This document shows, one piece after another, positions 1-9,947 of a stretch of 64,000 nucleotides of DNA (its first letter is position 1; every line of letters starts with the position of its first letter). The stretch covers positions 62,001 to 126,000 of the forward strand of contig JASEET010000002.1 of the NCBI GenBank assembly GCA_030019335.1. The letters run 5' to 3'. The notes beneath the pieces are model-generated. The model was not told the origin of the DNA and made no database searches. It saw only the letters and a list, made by a program, of their open reading frames with translations. Both the position numbers and the translations under genes were made by a program. The DNA comes from Candidatus Bathyarchaeia archaeon. GTDB lineage: Archaea > Thermoproteota > Bathyarchaeia > Bathyarchaeales > Bathycorpusculaceae.

Positions 1-1
1 T

Positions 2-874
2 GGGCCTCCGGGAACGATGGTCAGGGCTATGGTTCAGAACCCGCAGCCCAGACCTGATGATGAGTCGGTCAGACTCATATTCTACTTTAATAATGTGATT
101 GTTGGGAATTATACATATTCTGTACGGTTCTCTTCGTGGAGTACCGCTTTCCGGGTTCCAGACATTGAGCCCGGAAAATACACCATTAAGGTTTTGCTCG
201 TAGATTCAAACGCCACCGGCACGGCAACATTTACTGTTCTTCCGGCTCCTCCTCCCCCTAAAGCAGGTGTTATGGCTGGCGACTGGATAAAATATGATTA
301 TGCAGTTACCGGGTGGCCTGCTGGACAGCCGTATCCGCTTTGGCTGAAGGTGGAGTTTCTTAGCGTTGCGGAAACAAACGCTACTATACAGGCGACCATG
401 CACATGTCTGATGGAACAGAACAAAATGCAACGGTGCCTGTGGATGTTATGGCTGGAGGTCAAGCCCTTGGGCTTTCAGGATTCATCATCCCCGCCAACT
501 ACACAGCTGGGTATTCCATTAATATGGGTGGAGCAGGCTTCACATTCCCAGTTACAATCGCTGGCGAAACCACAAGAACTTATGCTGGAGCAAGCAGAAC
601 CGTTATCTATGCAAGCTTCTCGCAGTATGGAACCTACCTAACCTATTACTGGGATAAACAAACCGGAGTCATGGTGGAAGCATCTACAATTTCAGGCAGC
701 ACAACCGGAACCGCTAAGGCAACAGAGACAAACATGTGGCAAGCTGCGCCAGGTTTTCCGATTGACCCGATAATACTTTCGGTTCTCATAGCAATAGTGA
801 TAGTTATAGTCATAGCCATCTTTTTAGTGCGCAGGAAGAAAAAGCCAGCGGAAGCCCAGGGACCAGAAACATAA
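2..874 (+). CDS. Membrane-anchored extracellular protein, 5' end outside window
   Basis: The open frame runs in from the left edge (first in-window codons G-P-P-G-T), so the start is missing; the first in-window ATG is at 17. The first ~80 residues look like an Ig-like/PKD-type beta-sandwich ending in a proline-rich linker (PAPPPP). A beta-rich domain follows (AGDWIKYDYAVTGWP onward). The C-terminus is one hydrophobic segment (DPIILSVLIAIVIVIVIAIF) followed by RRKKK, a typical archaeal surface-protein membrane anchor with the body outside the cell. It resembles in type the remnant at 27667-28038. Ligand and role are unknown. Confidence 0.7.
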   Translation, partial: GPPGTMVRAMVQNPQPRPDDESVRLIFYFNNVIVGNYTYSVRFSSWSTAFRVPDIEPGKYTIKVLLVDSNATGTATFTVLPAPPPPKAGVMAGDWIKYDYAVTGWPAGQPYPLWLKVEFLSVAETNATIQATMHMSDGTEQNATVPVDVMAGGQALGLSGFIIPANYTAGYSINMGGAGFTFPVTIAGETTRTYAGASRTVIYASFSQYGTYLTYYWDKQTGVMVEASTISGSTTGTAKATETNMWQAAPGFPIDPIILSVLIAIVIVIVIAIFLVRRKKKPAEAQGPET

Positions 875-1024
875 TCGCAAAACCCAGTTTAGCAACCCAA
901 TCACCCAATGCACATTCAAGTCTCTTTCAGAGGAAAATGTATTTTAATGCTCCTCGGTTGAAATCTCTTTTTAAACTCATTTTGAGAACATTTTCCAGAA
1001 GGGAGAGCAAATCGAGTTTTAACG

Positions 1025-1053
1025 CCGATATTTTAAACCGATATTTGAACCTA
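1025..1053 (+). repeat. Half copy (arm) of the ~77-bp palindromic element
   Basis: A 29-bp arm starting CCGATATTTTAAACCG and ending GAACCTA. It is almost identical to the left arm of the full element at 31518-31595. No matching right arm is visible here. It lies in the 200-bp gap between the convergent surface-protein and acetoacetyl-CoA synthetase genes; nothing else is seen in that gap. Confidence 0.7.
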
Positions 1054-1074
1054 AACCGAGATACCATTGTAAGA

Positions 1075-3045
1075 TTATTCTTTTTGAAGTTTGAGAAGGA
1101 TTTTTTCATAAAAATCCAGCGATTCTGGATTAATCAAGGCATCTCTATTCATAACCGGCTTACCATTCAATATGTTAGCAACAGCGCTCTCGACCTTCTT
1201 CATATTAAAAGTATACGGAATATCTGGCGCTTCAATGATTAAGGCTGGAACATGCCTTGGAGAAGCTTCCTCACGCAAAGCCTTCTTAATCTTGTTTTCT
1301 AAGTCTTCTGTCAATTGGAATCGCTGAGCAAGTTTGACAAAAAGGATAATACGCTGATCCCCCTTCCAATCCTGCCCAACAACCATACTGTCCGCAATTT
1401 CTTCAAATTTTTCCACCACACTGTATATTTCAGCTGGACCAATGCGCACTCCGGAAGGTTTTAAGGTGAAATCAGAGCGACCCAAGAAGGTTATTCCACC
1501 TGTGTCGCTATGAATTATGATCCAATCACCATGCCGCCAAACATTGGGATAAACACTAAAGTAAGCATCCCCATACTTTTTACCATCGAGATCGTCCCAG
1601 AAATAAAGGGGCATCGAAGGGGATGGAGCCTCACAAACAAGCTCTGCCTCTTGATCAACTACCGAATTTCCTTTCTCATCATACGCCTTCACCTTCATTC
1701 CTAAAGCTGGACCCTGCAATTCGCCAGCATACACGGGCTGGATTGGAGTCCCGGCGGCAAAACAACCATTGATATCGGTGCCTCCGGAGATAGAATTAAA
1801 GTGTAAATATTCTTTGATTTCCCGGTAAACGTACTCAAATCCTTCGGACGAAAGAGGTGAACCAGTTTGGGATATTTCTCTTAACGATGACAAATCATAA
1901 ACCTGTCCTGGTTTAGCTCCCACACTTCGGAGATAGTTGATGTAACTTGCACTGCAACCAAAAATGGTTATTTTTTCATCCTGAACTAATCTCCACAGGG
2001 CACCCCAATCGGGATAGTTGGGATTGCCATCGTATAACACTACAGTTGCTCCTACCGCTAAAGAGCTTAGCAACCAATTCCACATCATCCAGCTAGGAGT
2101 TGTTATATAAAAAATCCTATCCTTGCGTTTTAGATCAGTATGAAGTATAAGCTCTTTTAAGTGATTGATGAGGATTCCACAGGCTCCTTGAACCATACAC
2201 TTTGGCTTACCTGTTGTTCCCGAAGAAAACATGATATACACAGGATGATCAGAGGGTAGTTGTTCAAATCGAATTTCCAGTGGTCTTTCTTGAGATATAA
2301 AATCGTTGTAAGGCACAGAGTTAGGAACATGTCTAATATCAGGTTTTTCTTTCATATAAGGAACTACAATAATCTTTTCCAGCGAGGGTACTCCTTTGGT
2401 GATTTTCTCAAGTCGAGGTAAAACGTTAAAAATTTCGCCTTTATAGGGGTATGCATCAACAGTGAACAAGACCTTCGGTTCAATTTGACCAAGACGATCC
2501 ACTACCGCTCCCGGACCTAGCTCAGTACCACAAGAAGACCAGATAGCACCGATACTTGTAGCGGCAAGCATAGCAACAGCCGTTTCCATAAGGTTTGGCA
2601 TATAAGCAGCCACACGGTCCCCAGAACCAACCCCTACTTCGCGTAGCGGTTTAGCTAGGCGTGCTACAGAATCGTACAGTCCTGCATAGGTCATTCTCGC
2701 TGATTTCCGAGTTTCTCCTCTGAGTATGAAAGCTAAATGATCAACTCTATATCTTAGAAGGTTCTCAGCGAAATTCAATCTTGCGCCAACAAACCACTTT
2801 GCGCCAGGAAACTTGCCTAAGTCGTCGACTACCACATCATATCCGCGGGAAGCTTTTATCTCCCCAAATTCCCACATTGCCTCCCAGAATTCCGATACAT
2901 TTTCAATTGACCATTTATACAATTGATCATAAGAGTCAACTTCAAGACCGTGTTTCTTATTGACAAAGCTGATGAACCGGGTTATATTAGCCCGTTTTTT
3001 GCGTTCTTCGGAAGGTACCCAAAGTGGTTTTCTCGTCCTTCTCAC
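1075..3045 (-). CDS. acsA-like/aacS: Acetoacetyl-CoA synthetase (acetoacetate-CoA ligase)
   Basis: ANL-superfamily acyl-adenylate ligase of 656 aa, the usual length for AACS. An N-terminal ACAS-type segment (FWEAMWEFGEIKASRGYDVV) is followed by the P-loop-like motif YIMFSSGTTGKPK, then TTPSWMMWNW and the C-terminal hinge/lid (GRSDFTLKPSGVRIGPAEIY). W-MMWN and the GGTDINGCF stretch are characteristic of acetoacetyl- rather than acetyl-CoA synthetases. It would activate acetoacetate with ATP and CoA in the cytoplasm, feeding thiolase or the 3-hydroxybutyryl-CoA enzymes encoded at 10.3-12 kb. The start is GTG with AGGTGA just upstream. The exact acid (acetoacetate or another short acid) is inferred from the family. 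Confidence 0.85.
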   Translation of the reverse strand: MRRTRKPLWVPSEERKKRANITRFISFVNKKHGLEVDSYDQLYKWSIENVSEFWEAMWEFGEIKASRGYDVVVDDLGKFPGAKWFVGARLNFAENLLRYRVDHLAFILRGETRKSARMTYAGLYDSVARLAKPLREVGVGSGDRVAAYMPNLMETAVAMLAATSIGAIWSSCGTELGPGAVVDRLGQIEPKVLFTVDAYPYKGEIFNVLPRLEKITKGVPSLEKIIVVPYMKEKPDIRHVPNSVPYNDFISQERPLEIRFEQLPSDHPVYIMFSSGTTGKPKCMVQGACGILINHLKELILHTDLKRKDRIFYITTPSWMMWNWLLSSLAVGATVVLYDGNPNYPDWGALWRLVQDEKITIFGCSASYINYLRSVGAKPGQVYDLSSLREISQTGSPLSSEGFEYVYREIKEYLHFNSISGGTDINGCFAAGTPIQPVYAGELQGPALGMKVKAYDEKGNSVVDQEAELVCEAPSPSMPLYFWDDLDGKKYGDAYFSVYPNVWRHGDWIIIHSDTGGITFLGRSDFTLKPSGVRIGPAEIYSVVEKFEEIADSMVVGQDWKGDQRIILFVKLAQRFQLTEDLENKIKKALREEASPRHVPALIIEAPDIPYTFNMKKVESAVANILNGKPVMNRDALINPESLDFYEKILLKLQKE

Positions 3046-3265
3046 TCACCTTTTGACATTAGTTTTAAAATGTTACTGTTAAGATAAAGTTTGTGATGGC
3101 TGTTTTCCTTCCAGCCAGAGTACATCAGTTTTGTTGGAGTTCCCTTGCAACGGACAAGGTCTGGGAAGATTTCAAGAAGACTGATAAAGGCTGTGGTGCT
3201 TGGCAAAGAACTGGAAGACACTTCAGCTTTAGAAAATCCAAAAGTATCGGAAGAAATAACAGAAG

Positions 3266-4600
3266 CTACGAAAACCTAGGCTTTTCAGCATTACGAAGCT
3301 GTTGAAGCTTCGGCTTTTGCTTTGTGACCTGTTCAACTATTCTCCAGAAGTCCTCTTCAGTTAAGCCTTTCCGCAGTTCTCTCCCCAACTTTTTGATCTG
3401 GTAAAACGTCATTTGCGTTTCGCCCTTATCTAAGCTTTCCTGTATTCTCTTTATCCTTCTAAGTATCTCATCTATTTGCGATGGTGTGGCTTTGATTTCA
3501 GCCAATGCCAAACGATTTTTAACAAGGTGTCCCCCGGTTTGTTTGCCTAAATAGAACACTGTTTCTCTTCCAATGATTTCTGGTGGAAAAGGTTCATAGA
3601 TAAGTGGATGGACTAGCATGCCGTGGATATGCTCGTCTACTTCGTAGGAAAAGGCGTTTTCACCTGTTATCGGCTTGTGAAACTGTATGGGTAACGCAAA
3701 GCTTTTTTCAGTCAACTGCGAAAGTCTATAAAGTTTTTTCATGTTTATCCCAGTGTCCACGTTGTAGAGTATTTCTAAGGCGGTAACAACCTCTTCTAAC
3801 GGTGCAACCCCTGCTCTTTCCCCAAACCCAACAACACAAGTATGCACATAATTTGCGCCTTCTTCCACAGCCGCCAAAGTGTTTGCCGTTGCCAAACCAA
3901 AGTCATTGTGGCAGTGCACTGAAAACGGAACTTCTTTGCTAATTAGTTGTGAAAGCCCTTCTCTAACACGTGAAATAAAGTAATGCATTGACAAAGGTCT
4001 AAGAAACCCAACAGTGTCCGCAATTACTAAGCGGTTTGCTCCAGCCTTTATCGCTGCTTCAAAAATCTGCAAAACATCTTGAAGAGGTGTCCTTGAGGCA
4101 TCTTCTAAAACAAAATCCACAGTTACACCATGCTTTTTTGCATATTCGATGCATTCAACAGTTTTTTCTAAGACTTGTTCCCTCGTCATTTTCAGCCTAT
4201 ATTGAAGGTTCAGCTCATTAAAAGGCGTGAATATCGGGATTTCTCTTATGCCGCATTCTAAACAAGCGTCTATATCGCTTTTAACTATGCGTGCGGAAGC
4301 AGCAAGGGTTGCTTGCTGAAAACTTTCATTTGCAATCCTTCTAACATTCTTTCTCTCTTTTTCCGAGATTGCGGGAAAACCAACATTTATTACGGCTACG
4401 CCCATCTCATCCATCATTTTGGCAAGCTTAACCTTTTCCACATAGGTTAAAAACACCGTTGGAGTCTGGACTCCTTCCCTTAAGGTTTCATCCCAAATGA
4501 AAACTCTTTTAGGAAGTTTCGGAGGCAAATTCTTTCTGAAGCGGTTATAATTTGCTATTAACCCTTGAGTCTCAAGTTTTTTGAATATTGTTTTTCTCAT
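3266..4600 (-). CDS. DRE-TIM metallolyase (isopropylmalate/homocitrate synthase-HMG-CoA lyase superfamily)
   Basis: 444 aa. The TIM-barrel opening motif is WDETLREGVQTP (the DRE metal/catalytic loop), and HCHNDFGLATAN supplies the metal-binding HxH; VGFGERAGVAPLEEV is the typical carboligase loop. The C-terminal ~130 aa are helical, without an obvious LeuA-type regulatory domain. Members condense an acyl-CoA with a 2-oxo acid (isopropylmalate, homocitrate, citramalate, Re-citrate synthases) or cleave HMG-CoA. No leu or lys genes adjoin, and the neighbours are acyl-CoA catabolic, so a Re-citrate-synthase-like or degradative role is possible. The specific substrate cannot be read from the sequence. 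Confidence 0.75.
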   Translation of the reverse strand: MRKTIFKKLETQGLIANYNRFRKNLPPKLPKRVFIWDETLREGVQTPTVFLTYVEKVKLAKMMDEMGVAVINVGFPAISEKERKNVRRIANESFQQATLAASARIVKSDIDACLECGIREIPIFTPFNELNLQYRLKMTREQVLEKTVECIEYAKKHGVTVDFVLEDASRTPLQDVLQIFEAAIKAGANRLVIADTVGFLRPLSMHYFISRVREGLSQLISKEVPFSVHCHNDFGLATANTLAAVEEGANYVHTCVVGFGERAGVAPLEEVVTALEILYNVDTGINMKKLYRLSQLTEKSFALPIQFHKPITGENAFSYEVDEHIHGMLVHPLIYEPFPPEIIGRETVFYLGKQTGGHLVKNRLALAEIKATPSQIDEILRRIKRIQESLDKGETQMTFYQIKKLGRELRKGLTEEDFWRIVEQVTKQKPKLQQLRNAEKPRFS

Positions 4601-4697
4601 TTAACGCACTTTCCAATAAAGCAAAGTAGGCATATTCTGTTATTTTACAGCCATTCATATAAGAATTGACTTTTTAGCCAATTTTAAAGCTTAAAAA

Positions 4698-5386
4698 CTA
4701 ATTTTCCACTACTACTTTTTTAGCTTTGCTTCCGTAGTCGCATAATTTTATGATTGGGCATTCATGGCATTTTGGATTCTGGGCTCTGCAAGTATATTTT
4801 GACAGAAGCCATAACAAGCCACCTGTTCTCTCTCCTTTTTCCCATGGTATGAAAACCTTAAGGGCTTTTTGAATTTCTTCGTATTTTGCGTCTTGCTTAA
4901 CCAAGCCTAACCTTTTCGCTATTCTTTCCATGTGAGTGTCCACAACCATAACTTCAGCATATGAATGCCGATGCGCAAGCAAAACATCAGCGGTTTTCCT
5001 GCCAATTCCAGGAAGTTCCATAAGCCTTTCCCTAGCTTCTTCTTTGGGCAAGGCAAGAACCGAAGATACGTCTCCTCCAAACTTTTCCAATACTGCTTGA
5101 GAAAGCTCCTTTTCGATTTGACATTGTAGAGGCCGTCACTCCCGATAGACAACCTTATATCTTCAATTTTCGCCCTTGCCAAAACCTCTGGTTTTACTTC
5201 AAATTTTGAGGATAATCCTTTATATGCTCTCACGCAGTTAATCTCACTCGTATTCTGAGAAAGAACAGTAATTATCAAATTCTTGAAAGGGTCTGTTGAA
5301 ACTTCTTCTGGGTATTCTACTGGCCACCAGTAGCGGCCATACTTTTCCTCCAAAATTGGAATATATTTCGGGTCTAGGGTTTTCAT
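4698..5386 (-). pseudogene. nth: Endonuclease III, frame broken by one base
   Basis: Two overlapping frames together give a full Nth-type DNA glycosylase/AP lyase for oxidised pyrimidines. The N-terminal part (MKTLDPKYIPILEEKYG... LSQNTSEINC) is read from 5386; the C-terminal part continues in another frame. All key residues survive: helix-hairpin-helix LPGIGRKTADVLLA with the catalytic Lys, the catalytic Asp in VVDTHMERIA, and the 4Fe-4S motif C-x6-C-x2-C-x5-C (CRAQNPKCHECPIIKLC). The frames join if one A is restored to the run complementary to 5110-5113, reading K-K-E-L-S-Q-A-V-L-E. Because both halves are intact, a sequencing error or a very recent mutation is as likely as true decay. Confidence 0.85.
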
Positions 5387-5621
5387 AATTCTTCCTTCTA
5401 GAGGCTATAAATGATATATATGATTTTAAGATATAATTGTTAGCAAAGCTCGTAGAGATGAACCTTTTGATTAAAAAATTCGAAACATCACCTTTCCAGT
5501 TTCGGACTGAAAAAGGCGACGACACCTTAACAGCATAGACTTTTGTATTCCCTTCGTAAAAGAATTTATATTCTTAGCTTAGAGATACTTCTGCAATAAA
5601 AACTTGGGTTGGGGGAAAGCT

Positions 5622-6788
5622 TTGGATTTTGAGTTAACTGCCGAACAAAAAATGATAGTTGAAGCAGCTTCTGATATCGCCAAAGATTTTGGTCCGGAAT
5701 ATTGGAGGGAAAAAGACAAGAATCATGAATTTCCCGAGGATTTCTGGAAAACTTTGGTTGAGGCTGGTTTTCCAAGTATAGTTATTCCTGAAAAATACGG
5801 TGGGAGCGAGATGGGAATGTTTGAGATGATTTTGGCCATGGAAACTTTGACCTCTGAAGGTTGCGGTTTGGCTGGAACATGGTTTCTAGTTTTGTCCCCT
5901 GTTTTTGGAGGCTTATCTATAGTGAAGCATGGAGATGAGAATCAAAAAGAGAAGTACTTGTCGAAAATTGCTAAGGGTATGGAGTTCTGTTTGGCTTTAA
6001 CGGAGCCTGATGCTGGAACTAACACTTTGAACATGAAGACTATGGCTGTAAAGGAGGGAGACGAATATGTAATTAATGGTCAGAAGATGTTTATTTCGGG
6101 TGCTGACAGGGCTAAGGGAATGGTGCTTATAACAAGGACTACTCCATTGGAAGAAGTTCCGAAAAGAACTCTGGGTTTAAGTCTCTTCCTTGTGGATCTG
6201 CCCAATTCTGCAATCGAGATTATTCCCATAGAAAAGCATGGAATCAACTACTCAAAAACTTTTGAAGTTTACATCAGCGATCTTAGGGTTTCTGAGGAAA
6301 GCCTGTTGGGTGAGGCGGATAAGGGTTGGTATCTTGTTTTGGATATTTTGAATCCTGAGAGGATGTCTTTTTCAGCGGCTTCGTGTGGAATTGGGCTTTT
6401 GGCTATACAGAAGGCTGTTGAGTATGCTAAGGAAAGGACGGTTTTTAGAGCTCCTATTGGTTCTCATCAGGCTATTCAGTTTCCGCTTGCCGAGGCTAAG
6501 GCTAAGATTGAGGCTGCTAGGCTGCTTAACTATAAGGCTGCTTGGCTTTATGACAAGGGACAGCGTTGTGGTGCTGAGGCTAACATGGCTAAGGTTGCTG
6601 CTGTTGAAGCAGGTACTGAGGCTGTTTATCATGCTATGCAAACTTTTGGTGGTTATGGTTATGCTGTGGAGTATGATGTGGAACGTTGGTGGAGAGAGGT
6701 AAATCTGATTAGACTTGCACCTGTGACTCATCAAATGGCTTTGGCCTTTATCGGTGAGCATGTTCTGGGTTTGCCCAAATCCTACTAA
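5622..6788 (+). CDS. Acyl-CoA dehydrogenase
   Basis: FAD-dependent acyl-CoA dehydrogenase, about 388 aa, normal length. It oxidises an acyl-CoA to the 2,3-enoyl-CoA with electrons passed to ETF or an equivalent. N-terminal helices (LTAEQKMIVEAASDIAKDFG), middle beta domain with ALTEPDAGTN, and C-terminal helical domain with the signature QTFGGYGYAVEYDVERWWRE; the Glu in VEYDVER is at the usual catalytic-base position. The frame opens at TTG 5604, but TTG 5622 is preferred because GGGGG lies 6 bases upstream and the product then begins L-DFELTAEQ as in the family. No ETF genes are in the window. Chain-length specificity is unknown. Confidence 0.85.
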   Translation: MDFELTAEQKMIVEAASDIAKDFGPEYWREKDKNHEFPEDFWKTLVEAGFPSIVIPEKYGGSEMGMFEMILAMETLTSEGCGLAGTWFLVLSPVFGGLSIVKHGDENQKEKYLSKIAKGMEFCLALTEPDAGTNTLNMKTMAVKEGDEYVINGQKMFISGADRAKGMVLITRTTPLEEVPKRTLGLSLFLVDLPNSAIEIIPIEKHGINYSKTFEVYISDLRVSEESLLGEADKGWYLVLDILNPERMSFSAASCGIGLLAIQKAVEYAKERTVFRAPIGSHQAIQFPLAEAKAKIEAARLLNYKAAWLYDKGQRCGAEANMAKVAAVEAGTEAVYHAMQTFGGYGYAVEYDVERWWREVNLIRLAPVTHQMALAFIGEHVLGLPKSY

Positions 6789-6928
6789 ATTTTACGACAT
6801 GCAAAACGTCTCTGAATTTTGATTACTCCAGAATTTCGAATCTTCATTAATGTTAACAGTATGCGCGTTTAAGTACACGACTTACGAAATTCAACGGATT
6901 TCTCACAAGCTTCGAAGCAAAAAGAAGT

Positions 6929-8266
6929 TTAGCCTTCTTTTCTTAAATCCTTAACTCTCTTTGCCTTTCCCATGGACCTTGGAAGTGAACCGTAGGGAAC
7001 CAGCTCAACATGTGCCTTCACCATGGTTACGGATTTAACAGAGTTGGAGATTTCCTCGCGGAGCCACTCCAGCTTTGATAAGTCTCCACCAACCTTCTCG
7101 AAAAGTTCTTTCCTCGGCTCCACCCGAAGAATCATGACATCAAGTTCTGCTGGTCTATCAATGACTATCTCATAGTTTTGGGAGACACCTTCCACCATTA
7201 AGAGCGCATGTTCCACGGTTGAGGGCCAGAACTTTACGCCTCTCACTTTTAGCATGTCGTCAGCTCTTCCAATCACGCGTCCCATTCGAGCAATCGTTCT
7301 TCCACACTCGCATTCATCGGTGGTAAGCTTGGTTAAGTCACCTGTTCTGAACCGAAGTTGGGGTGTGGCCTCTCTTGTAAGGGTCGTCAAAACCAGCTCA
7401 CCGACTTCACCCTCGTTTACGAGTTCACCAGTTGAGGGGACTATAACCTCCGCGAGAAAGTGGTCCTCGTAGATATGTAAACCATTGTGTTGAGGACATT
7501 CCACTGAAACCCCCGGCCCAATAATTTCGGAGAGACCGTAAATATCGAAGGCTTCAAGTCCCAAAAGCTCCTCGATTCTTTGCCTAAGCTCTTCAGACCA
7601 AGCTTCAGCCCCGAATAGGCCGATTCTCCATTTCAATTCCTTTTCGGGGTCTATTCCAAGCTTTTCACGTGCATATTCGCCGAGATGTGCCGCATAAGTA
7701 GGCGTACAAGTTAGGATTGTTGTTCCATACTCTTTGGCAAGTCTTATCTGGCGTTCGGTTTCACCAGCCGAAATCGGTAGAACCGCCACGCCTAATTTGA
7801 GGGCTCCATAATGAAAGCCCAAACCACCTGTGAAGAGACCGTATCCGTAGGCGTTCTGAACAATGTCGCCTTTCCTTGCACCCGCTGACGCGTAGATCCT
7901 CGCCATCACCGTTGACCAAACTTCGAAGTCATTTTTGGTGTATGCACAAGTGGTTGGGTGCCCTGTGGTTCCTGAACTTGCGTGAAGCTCCAAAACATTG
8001 TCCAAGCTTGTTGCGAGCATGCCATACGGGTAGGCGTCCCTCAAGTCGTTCTTCACAGTGAAGGGAATCTTTCTCAAGTCCTCAAGGGTTTTGATGTCGT
8101 CCGGTGTTATACCCGCCTCCTTAAACTTCTGCTTGTACAAAGGTATTCGCTCGTAACAATAACGAACAATTTTCCTGAGCCGTTCCTCCTGCAACTTCTC
8201 AAGTTTTTCCCTAGACATAGTCTCATATTTGGGCTGGAAAATCCATCCATCCCCTCGACGCTTCAT
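6929..8266 (-). CDS. paaK: Phenylacetate-CoA ligase family protein
   Basis: AMP-forming ligase, 445-450 aa, typical of PaaK. Motifs: ASSGTTGHPTTCAYT (P-loop), YGLSEIIGPGVSVEC (adenylate binding), LRFRTGDLTKL, and the C-terminal GRADDMLKVRGVKFWP. It would form an aryl- or arylacetyl-CoA from acid, ATP and CoA. In peptide-degrading archaea arylacetates arise from aromatic amino acids through indolepyruvate ferredoxin oxidoreductase, which is encoded 6 kb away. I prefer the ATG at 8266 (MKRRGDGWIF) with GGTGG upstream; the frame opens at TTG 8281. It is convergent with the acyl-CoA dehydrogenase gene. Paralogs act on benzoate or other acids, so the substrate is inferred. Confidence 0.8.
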   Translation of the reverse strand: MKRRGDGWIFQPKYETMSREKLEKLQEERLRKIVRYCYERIPLYKQKFKEAGITPDDIKTLEDLRKIPFTVKNDLRDAYPYGMLATSLDNVLELHASSGTTGHPTTCAYTKNDFEVWSTVMARIYASAGARKGDIVQNAYGYGLFTGGLGFHYGALKLGVAVLPISAGETERQIRLAKEYGTTILTCTPTYAAHLGEYAREKLGIDPEKELKWRIGLFGAEAWSEELRQRIEELLGLEAFDIYGLSEIIGPGVSVECPQHNGLHIYEDHFLAEVIVPSTGELVNEGEVGELVLTTLTREATPQLRFRTGDLTKLTTDECECGRTIARMGRVIGRADDMLKVRGVKFWPSTVEHALLMVEGVSQNYEIVIDRPAELDVMILRVEPRKELFEKVGGDLSKLEWLREEISNSVKSVTMVKAHVELVPYGSLPRSMGKAKRVKDLRKEG

Positions 8267-8354
8267 GAAACACGCCACCAAACACGCATAATTTTACAGT
8301 TTAAATAATAAAGTTTGTGAGAAAGATTCAGAAAGAAAAATGTTAGAACAAGCT

Positions 8355-9947
8355 TTAGCTTTTCGGCGTTGAAAATAGTTTTTCGAGTTTTTCTTCCGAG
8401 AGCGGTCTTGTGGCTAGGCTCACAAGGAAATAGATTAGGGCTGAGCCAAACATCAACAGCAATGCCCAGTAACCCCAATGATACAAGCCAACAAATTTTC
8501 CGTAGGCCTTGGGATGGAGAAGCGTGAGGATTAAACCATAGATTATGGTGGCGATTGCTCCCCATTTCGTTGCCCTTTTCCAGTACATAGAAACGCCTAC
8601 AACGAAAAAGAAGATTCCAGCCTGAGCCACAGCTGAGCCCGCCATAAACTCTGAAAGAATGGGCGGAGGCGAAGTAAAAGTCCACCATAATGGTATGGCA
8701 ATGAATGGGATGAGCATCAGTTTCGTGAGCCACAACAATTTCTTTGGAGACGCCTTCGGATAGGCATTGTAAATAAGGTCCCTTGTGATGTTGGTAGCCA
8801 TTATCATAACCATCCCAGCTAAAGTTGCAACAGACGCTGCAAAAACGCTTGCAGCAAACAAGGATGTGAGTGGAATGCCTCCGGCACTTATGCTTGCATA
8901 GACTGGTGCTGAATCTCCATACATAGGGTAATATGCATTAGTCATGAAGACATCGCCCCAAACAGTTCTGGCAGCAAATCCAACTACACCAATCCAAAGA
9001 GGTGTTAAACCGCCCACAATAAGTATCAGCAACATCACCCAATATTCTCGCTTAGTGATTTTTCGGGTGCCCAAGAAACGGGCTATGTTATGTGGAAAAC
9101 CTGTTGCCATAAAGAGAAACATGAACACTGCAGCCGTAACACCGACATAGTCTACGCCTGGAAAAGCCAAGCCTTCAAGCGAAGATAAAGGCAAGGTATA
9201 ATCTTTTAACGGAATTTGAGTGTATGTTGGGAAAGCATCCGGCGTTATTGGTGGTGCGGTGTATGTTTGCATTCCGATGACTTTTAAAATATTCGTTGGA
9301 CCGCCTGCCCAGATGAGGGCTATTATGCCAAATGTCCAGCCAATAATTGTTAACAAAATGCCTTGGAAACATGAAACCCATTGGGTGCCCGTATATCCTC
9401 CTACAATCAAGTACACGAGCACCAAAATTGCTGTTGCTAGCAGGCTTCCATAGAAGTGTGTATTAGTTGTTATCGTCCAGACGGTTGCCATGGCTTTGTA
9501 CTGCCCCACAGAGTAAACTATAAGGAGAACAATCATGGCCAAGCCAGCCAAAGCCTGCACCATTCGGCTTTCAAACCTTAACCTTAGCATTTCTGGCACG
9601 GTTCGGGCTCCAAATGCAACGTACCTGCGCATTCTGTAACCAATGACTAGACATAATGCCATGCCCATAATGCACATTGTTCCGATGAGCCAGCTGCCTG
9701 ACCAGCTATAAGCATATCCCAAACCAGCATTTCCAAAGATCGCCCAACCGCTCAAATAGGACGCAACCAAAGCGAAACCAGTTACAAGAGGCCCAATATC
9801 CCTACGGCCCACCAGCCATTCTTCGAAACTCTTAGCCCTCTTTCTCATAAAAAAGCCCAAGAGAATGCTTACGGTTAGGAATGCAGTTATGGCGGCGATA
9901 ACACCAACCACTATTTCTGATTCTGATTCAGGTATCGGAGGAGCCAT
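8355..9947 (-). CDS. Na+/solute symporter (SSS/SLC5 family)
   Basis: 530-aa polytopic membrane protein with about 13 hydrophobic segments, the SSS length. Family hallmarks are a cytoplasmic loop after TM1 with FEEWLVGRRDIGPLVTGFAL, TM2 ASYLSGWAIFGNAGLGYAYS, and TM5-6 GGYTGTQWVSCFQGILLT. Such carriers import carboxylates, amino acids, pantothenate or similar with Na+. It is preceded without any gap by a small two-helix membrane ORF. The position among acyl-CoA ligases suggests uptake of an organic acid; that is inference. Confidence 0.85.
   Translation of the reverse strand: MAPPIPESESEIVVGVIAAITAFLTVSILLGFFMRKRAKSFEEWLVGRRDIGPLVTGFALVASYLSGWAIFGNAGLGYAYSWSGSWLIGTMCIMGMALCLVIGYRMRRYVAFGARTVPEMLRLRFESRMVQALAGLAMIVLLIVYSVGQYKAMATVWTITTNTHFYGSLLATAILVLVYLIVGGYTGTQWVSCFQGILLTIIGWTFGIIALIWAGGPTNILKVIGMQTYTAPPITPDAFPTYTQIPLKDYTLPLSSLEGLAFPGVDYVGVTAAVFMFLFMATGFPHNIARFLGTRKITKREYWVMLLILIVGGLTPLWIGVVGFAARTVWGDVFMTNAYYPMYGDSAPVYASISAGGIPLTSLFAASVFAASVATLAGMVMIMATNITRDLIYNAYPKASPKKLLWLTKLMLIPFIAIPLWWTFTSPPPILSEFMAGSAVAQAGIFFFVVGVSMYWKRATKWGAIATIIYGLILTLLHPKAYGKFVGLYHWGYWALLLMFGSALIYFLVSLATRPLSEEKLEKLFSTPKS

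Noticed and set aside
3046-3265. Plus-strand 70-aa frame between the synthetase and DRE-TIM genes
   Set aside because: It overlaps the DRE-TIM gene's 3' end on the opposite strand and has no motif or ribosome binding site; treated as a shadow.
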